Origin: Drosophila pseudoobscura
Lineage: Eukaryota; Arthropoda; Insecta; Diptera; Drosophilidae
Length of the DNA stretch: 64,000 bases
Reading direction: 5' to 3'
NCBI RefSeq assembly: GCF_009870125.1
Contig: NC_046683.1
Coordinates: 1,240,001-1,304,000 of the forward strand
The translations under genes and the position numbers were made by a program. The stretch's first letter is position 1. The number at the start of each line of letters is the position of its first letter. Of this stretch, positions 59,600 to 64,000 are shown piece after piece. The notes below the pieces were generated by a model. That model made no database searches. It worked only from the letters and a program-made list of their open reading frames with translations, and had not been told where the DNA came from.

Positions 59600-62500
59600 A
59601 TCGAATGGGCCACCACTGATCGATACCATTGTTTCCGCTCAGTTAGCTGTGGGCGTGGCAGATGGTGCACCTCTTCCTCCTCCACCTCCTCCGCCTCCTG
59701 GGATTGTTGCGCAATCGTTTGTGGAGCTGATCAGCCGTCCATGTCCATGGGTCTGTTTTTTGTCATATGCTAATTTGCTTCGATCCCAAGTTGTGGGCGG
59801 CTCCATCCAATCAGTTCTGCTTTGCAGATGCAACAAAAATGATCGACTGCAATCGATGGGTAACAATTCTAGGCAATGTTACCTACATACATATATGTAC
59901 ATATATATCGGATCCCAAAATCATTCGCAATGTATTTTGGTCTGTTTACTGTAAAAGAGTTCGCAGCGCTTTCTTCCGTTGCCTTCTTTACGGCTTTCCG
60001 TTTGTTATTGTCCACCGCCTGTCCCATAGCTGTAGGTGTTGGTGAGATCTCAGAGAGGATCAAAAGGGATAAGAAAAGAGAGCGCGTGTTGGGCGGGCAA
60101 TGTGTGTGGGCTAGAAGGAGGAAGAGGGACATGTTAATTGCGTCGTAGACAATGATTGTCTTTGGGTGATGGCTATTGGAGTTTGGCGTGCAGTGAGAGC
60201 ACTTCAATGCGAACTCCTCGAGCACAAACAGAAAATCAAGAACACAGAACACGGAACCATTAGTGGAGTCCCTCCATTAGCCGGATAATAGGCACAGATC
60301 AAGCCCATTTGCCAGCCCAATTTCCTAATGGGGCCATTTCCCTTTGGGCCCCAAAGGTGAATTGAAATTAAAGTCTTATATAAAAAGAGTGAAGAGAAGG
60401 AACCCCATTTTGGCGAGGCACCAGTACAGGTGTCGCAGCTATGCGTGACTCTTAATTATCATCAGCTGTACCTTCAGGTACTCGTATAGGCAAAAGCATC
60501 TCCATCTCGATCTCGATGTCGTTGATCATCCAGAGACCATGTGGTTGGAGCAGCCGGAGCGAGGCGAGGCGAGGCAAAGACAAAGTCCAAGACGCAGCCG
60601 CAGCCGCAGCCGGAGGCGTCACGCTCGTTTAACCTTTCAAGTGCGACAAAGATCGCCCAGATGAGGAGTGGGGAGAGGGCAATGGTTGGTAGGTTGTCGG
60701 GTGGAGAGGGAGGTTCAACTCGGATTGACATGACATAAGCGACTAAACGCAACTCCATAAAGCCATCAAGCAGTGGGCGGGGGGAGGGGCGGCCAAAGTC
60801 TACGACTGTGCCGATCTTTGGGGTAGCAGCTGTATGATATAGCCGTCTTATATTGATCAAATATAAATATACTCCCCAAAAGCAGCGCCCCCAGAGAGCA
60901 GTCAGCTTGCAATTAAAGGCGGCCCCGAATGAACCCCCGAACTCAGGAAAATTATATAATTACTCGAACTTCGCTGGCAAGTGCTATGATTGTGCCCTCT
61001 AGATCGGAGTCTCTTAATTCGCTCGTCTAATGGCACTTTTATGATCTTCGTGTCGGCTTTCATGGGCAGATTTTCGTTGATATTTTCAAAACATTAAAAG
61101 CACTCTAAAAACCCGTTCAAATTAAGTCAAAAAGTTGGTCAGCCATCAGCCATCAGCCTTCAGACCTTCAGGCCCGAAAATATGTTGAAAATATTTAAGA
61201 TTACAATCTGAATGTTTGGATATTCTTATGTACATATATTTCCTATCAAGCCGATTACCGAACTTGTCTTTGTAATTGTCAACTTTTATAGTAGTGTCGC
61301 CCGTCAGGGAAAAAGGAAAACCCTTTTGTTGCCGGACCGCAGGCGGAAGCGGAAATGCCAGTGCCATTCGAGCGCTAACGAGCCACCACCACCACCACCA
61401 GCACCAGCACCACCACCGGACGCACTTGACATTGTGGCTGTGGAAGTAGAGAATGGCCGAAGCGAGAATTACGATCCAAGCAAGCGTTTGCGCTGCCAAT
61501 TAGGGTTTATTTTATTGACAATTTGTCAAAAGCCAAGAGCCAACAGCTCCCCGATCGATCGCCCCCATCGATATCAAAGTTTGTATACAAAATACATATA
61601 TGTATGCCCGATTGTGTATGTATATTATTAACACATATCTTTGTGCAATAAATAATAACCTTGCCAAATCGTTTGACTCCGTTTCGCTGCTTGGCAACAC
61701 ACACACACATCCATCCATGCACCCGTCCGTCCATCCGTCCATCCGTCCGTCCCTCCATCCTCCATCCATCCAGAGAGAGAGACAAAAGTTGCACTGCAGC
61801 GAACAACTTTTTGATTTCGGATTCAGATTCCAATTCCAATTCCGCTGCTGCTGCTGCTGCTGTTTTTTAATCGCTGCTGAAAATCGAGAGCTGCAGAAAG
61901 CGAGAATTAGCTATAAACTTTGCACTTTTATGTTTTATGTGCAATTTGTTGCTGCTGCACTTATGTTTTTATCTCCAGCAGCAGGTGAACTTTGAACGGA
62001 ATTGAAGCATGGCATGGCTACATGGCCAATACATGGAAGGTATGTGGAAAAAACCCCAACGGAAAAGAAGAAATGAAGGCCGGGAAGGCCTGCCATGGAG
62101 GCCATGAAGATCAGGGGCTGCCATATTCCTAAACACCAAGAATGGATATGTCCAAATGCTCACTCAGGAAGAGATAACACATATGTGATCCAAATAGCTA
62201 TAATGCCTTTGCCAGGGTATGTGTTTTTGAAAACAAAACCAATCTTTCATCTATTAGAAATTGCTGACTGCCTTGTAGCCTCCATCCGAGCCGAACGGAG
62301 CCAGAGCCAGAGCTAGAGCCAGAGCCGACACACAAAAAATTAACATAATAAATAGCTCCATAAATATTAAAAGCAAACTAGTAGTTGCTGCAATTTTTAC
62401 TCTTTTATGTCGGCACTTTCAGAGTGCTTTTCTGTTTTTTCTGTTTGGCCACAGGCGTTGATTCGATTCGATTCAATTCGATTTCATTTCGGCAGGCATT

Positions 62501-63490
62501 CAGCAGAAAGATGATGATTTCACAATTGGTTTAGCCTCTAAGCCACAAGAAGTCCTTCGCAGCCAGTCTCCGTCACCGTCTCCGAGCTAATTTCTGCTAA
62601 TTGGTGGCTGGCCCGGCCAATGCCAATGCAAGACGAATAGTGTCATGGCATTATCGATCGATAAGAGCCCAAACACCTCTGGAGGAAGGAAGAACAGCGA
62701 AAGAATCCATTGATCGGGAATAAGATAACAATGGGAATAGCATGAGATACAACGGGAATTGTATATCCTTTCAGAGGATGGTTAATTTCGTGGCTTAACC
62801 TAAAAACATATGCCATGGTCTTTAGTTCTTAGGTGGCATTAACAACAACAAAATAAGCCACTAAACAGCTATCAATGTACATATGTACATACAAAATGTA
62901 TCTATAAAAGTCAGCAGCTTCTCCCCCACTAAAACCTGAAACCTGATCCCTGACCCCGTGTCTCTATCCACTCCCCGCATTATTTTAGCGCCGAGTCATG
63001 GATTTAATTATTCAGAGCTGATTTTTGCCTGGTTATTTTGCTACGGTTTTCGGCCAATCACTGCAATCAAAGCCAGACAGTCGAATTTGGACAGAAGGCA
63101 ACGGCTGCCAGATGCCTGCCTGATTGATATCCAATCCAATCGAATCCAATCCAGTTCCAGAAATTCACCCAGTCACTGTTACTACACTCGAGAGCAGATA
63201 AAATCTCACTAAGTAATAGTACGTGTATTCTGCTGCTTTAATGGTGCCATAAAAGTGTTATTAAACGCATACAAAAATGACAAAAAAGAAACGAGCAGCA
63301 ATAAATTGTCAATTTTGTATTTTAAAGCTCAATATTTCCCGGACTGTGAGCTGAAGCTAGAAAACATTCAGTTCCAATTTACAGCTGGATCTAACAGCTT
63401 TCAGAACTGCAAAGTTCATTACAATCAGATGTAAAATACTTAAGTTATGTGCAAAAAAGAAGCATTACCTCTAAAATAAACATTCAAAAC
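59600..63490. other. 3.9-kb gene-free region
   Basis: Upstream flank of the 610-residue gene. It holds a palindrome-rich TACATATATGTACATATAT stretch (59884-59903), a CCA/CAG array (61384-61423), a CATC/CGTC tetramer array (61690-61773), a CTG run (61842-61862) and TGTACATATGTACA (62876-62889). No supportable exon was seen on either strand. Confidence 0.55.
61690..61773. repeat. (CATC/CGTC)n tetramer array
   Basis: A CA tract followed by about 70 bp of CCATCCGTC-type tetramers with internal variation. Confidence 0.9.
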
Positions 63491-63860
63491 GAGCGTTAAG
63501 TGTCGCAGCTAGGGCCGCGACTCTACATTTATATCCGTTACCCGAGTATGCGTGTGGCTGGAGGTAGCATAGCCAATGTAATTTAATTTGTTCCTTCTGG
63601 CCATAGCGAATCTTCTGCCGAACGGATCCAGATTGGACAATCTGCTAGATATTATCATTCTTTATGATTTTGCGTCTTTATTCTTCTCTGGTCGGAAATG
63701 CTACCTACTGGGCGTCTACACATAACAAGTCGAATATACCCCTACACTGTTTTTGGGTATCGAAAGCCAAGTACCGGGGCATCAAACGACCTGATCGATA
63801 TCACGTAATGTTGGACAATGCAAAAAAAAACATGGAGCGAAAAACATCCAAGAAATAGTC
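63490..63860. mobile_element. degraded dispersed repeat, copy B
   Basis: It carries the same core as copy A at 33572-33596 (CGCAGCTAGGGCCGC then CTCTACAT), continuing into TTATATCCGTTACCCGAGTATGCGTG and then a CCAGATTGGACAATCTGCT block. That organisation resembles short non-autonomous repeats spread through obscura-group genomes. No coding remnant was seen; the ends are approximate. Confidence 0.4.
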
Positions 63861-64000
63861 GTCGCCAAGGTAAAACTGATAAATCATGATTCCCGTCTCC
63901 GACTCCGACTACGGACTTTATCTGGGGCTCTGTCTGTGCCCTTTCCTTTGGCAATACTGCTACGAGTATTTCACACCCAAAACCCGATGGAACTTTTTAA

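Noticed and set aside
61146..61499. Minus-strand frame that looks like a signal peptide followed by a secreted domain
   Set aside because: The apparent start is TTG, not ATG, and the middle is a GGT-repeat translation (tryptophan run). The opposite strand is equally open.
1..64000. tRNA, rRNA, CRISPR arrays, intact transposase or reverse transcriptase genes
   Set aside because: No tRNA arm motifs, no regularly spaced repeat-spacer pattern and no mobile-element enzyme frames were found on reading both strands by eye.

Overview
The window is nuclear DNA of a Drosophila-type fly. It contains short GT-AG introns, secreted insect protein families, and an imaginal disc growth factor that matches Idgf4 closely. 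In D. melanogaster Idgf4 lies on the X chromosome (about band 9A), so this is probably the equivalent X segment. The very rich microsatellite and hexanucleotide content and the style of the dispersed repeats suggest an obscura-group species, but that is inference. No bacterial, viral, CRISPR, rRNA or tRNA features were seen.

Layout. 1-6.4 kb: non-coding, rich in simple repeats. 6.4-8.4 kb: Idgf4 on the minus strand, three coding exons. 8.4-40.5 kb: about 32 kb almost free of genes, interrupted only by one 76-codon minus-strand ORF at 19537-19767. This stretch is full of hexanucleotide arrays, homopolymer G/C runs and a few degraded dispersed repeats, and is a plausible cis-regulatory territory. 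40.5-43.5 kb: two fibrinogen-related genes head to head, sharing a 402-bp intergenic region. 43.6-48.2 kb: a minus-strand secreted protein gene of unknown function, convergent with the second fibrinogen gene; it has two possible sets of terminal exons. 48.2-57.1 kb: non-coding. 57.1-59.6 kb: a seven-exon minus-strand gene for a 610-residue secreted protein of unrecognised family, with a good TATA/Inr core promoter. 59.6-64 kb: non-coding, with a dispersed repeat near the end.

All the larger genes encode predicted secreted proteins: a catalytically dead chitinase-like growth factor, two fibrinogen-domain lectin-like proteins, and two low-complexity secreted proteins with only phase-0 introns. 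The exon models were built by hand from splice sites and reading-frame phase. The fibrinogen and Idgf4 models are strong. The last two genes have a few uncertain junctions, which are flagged.
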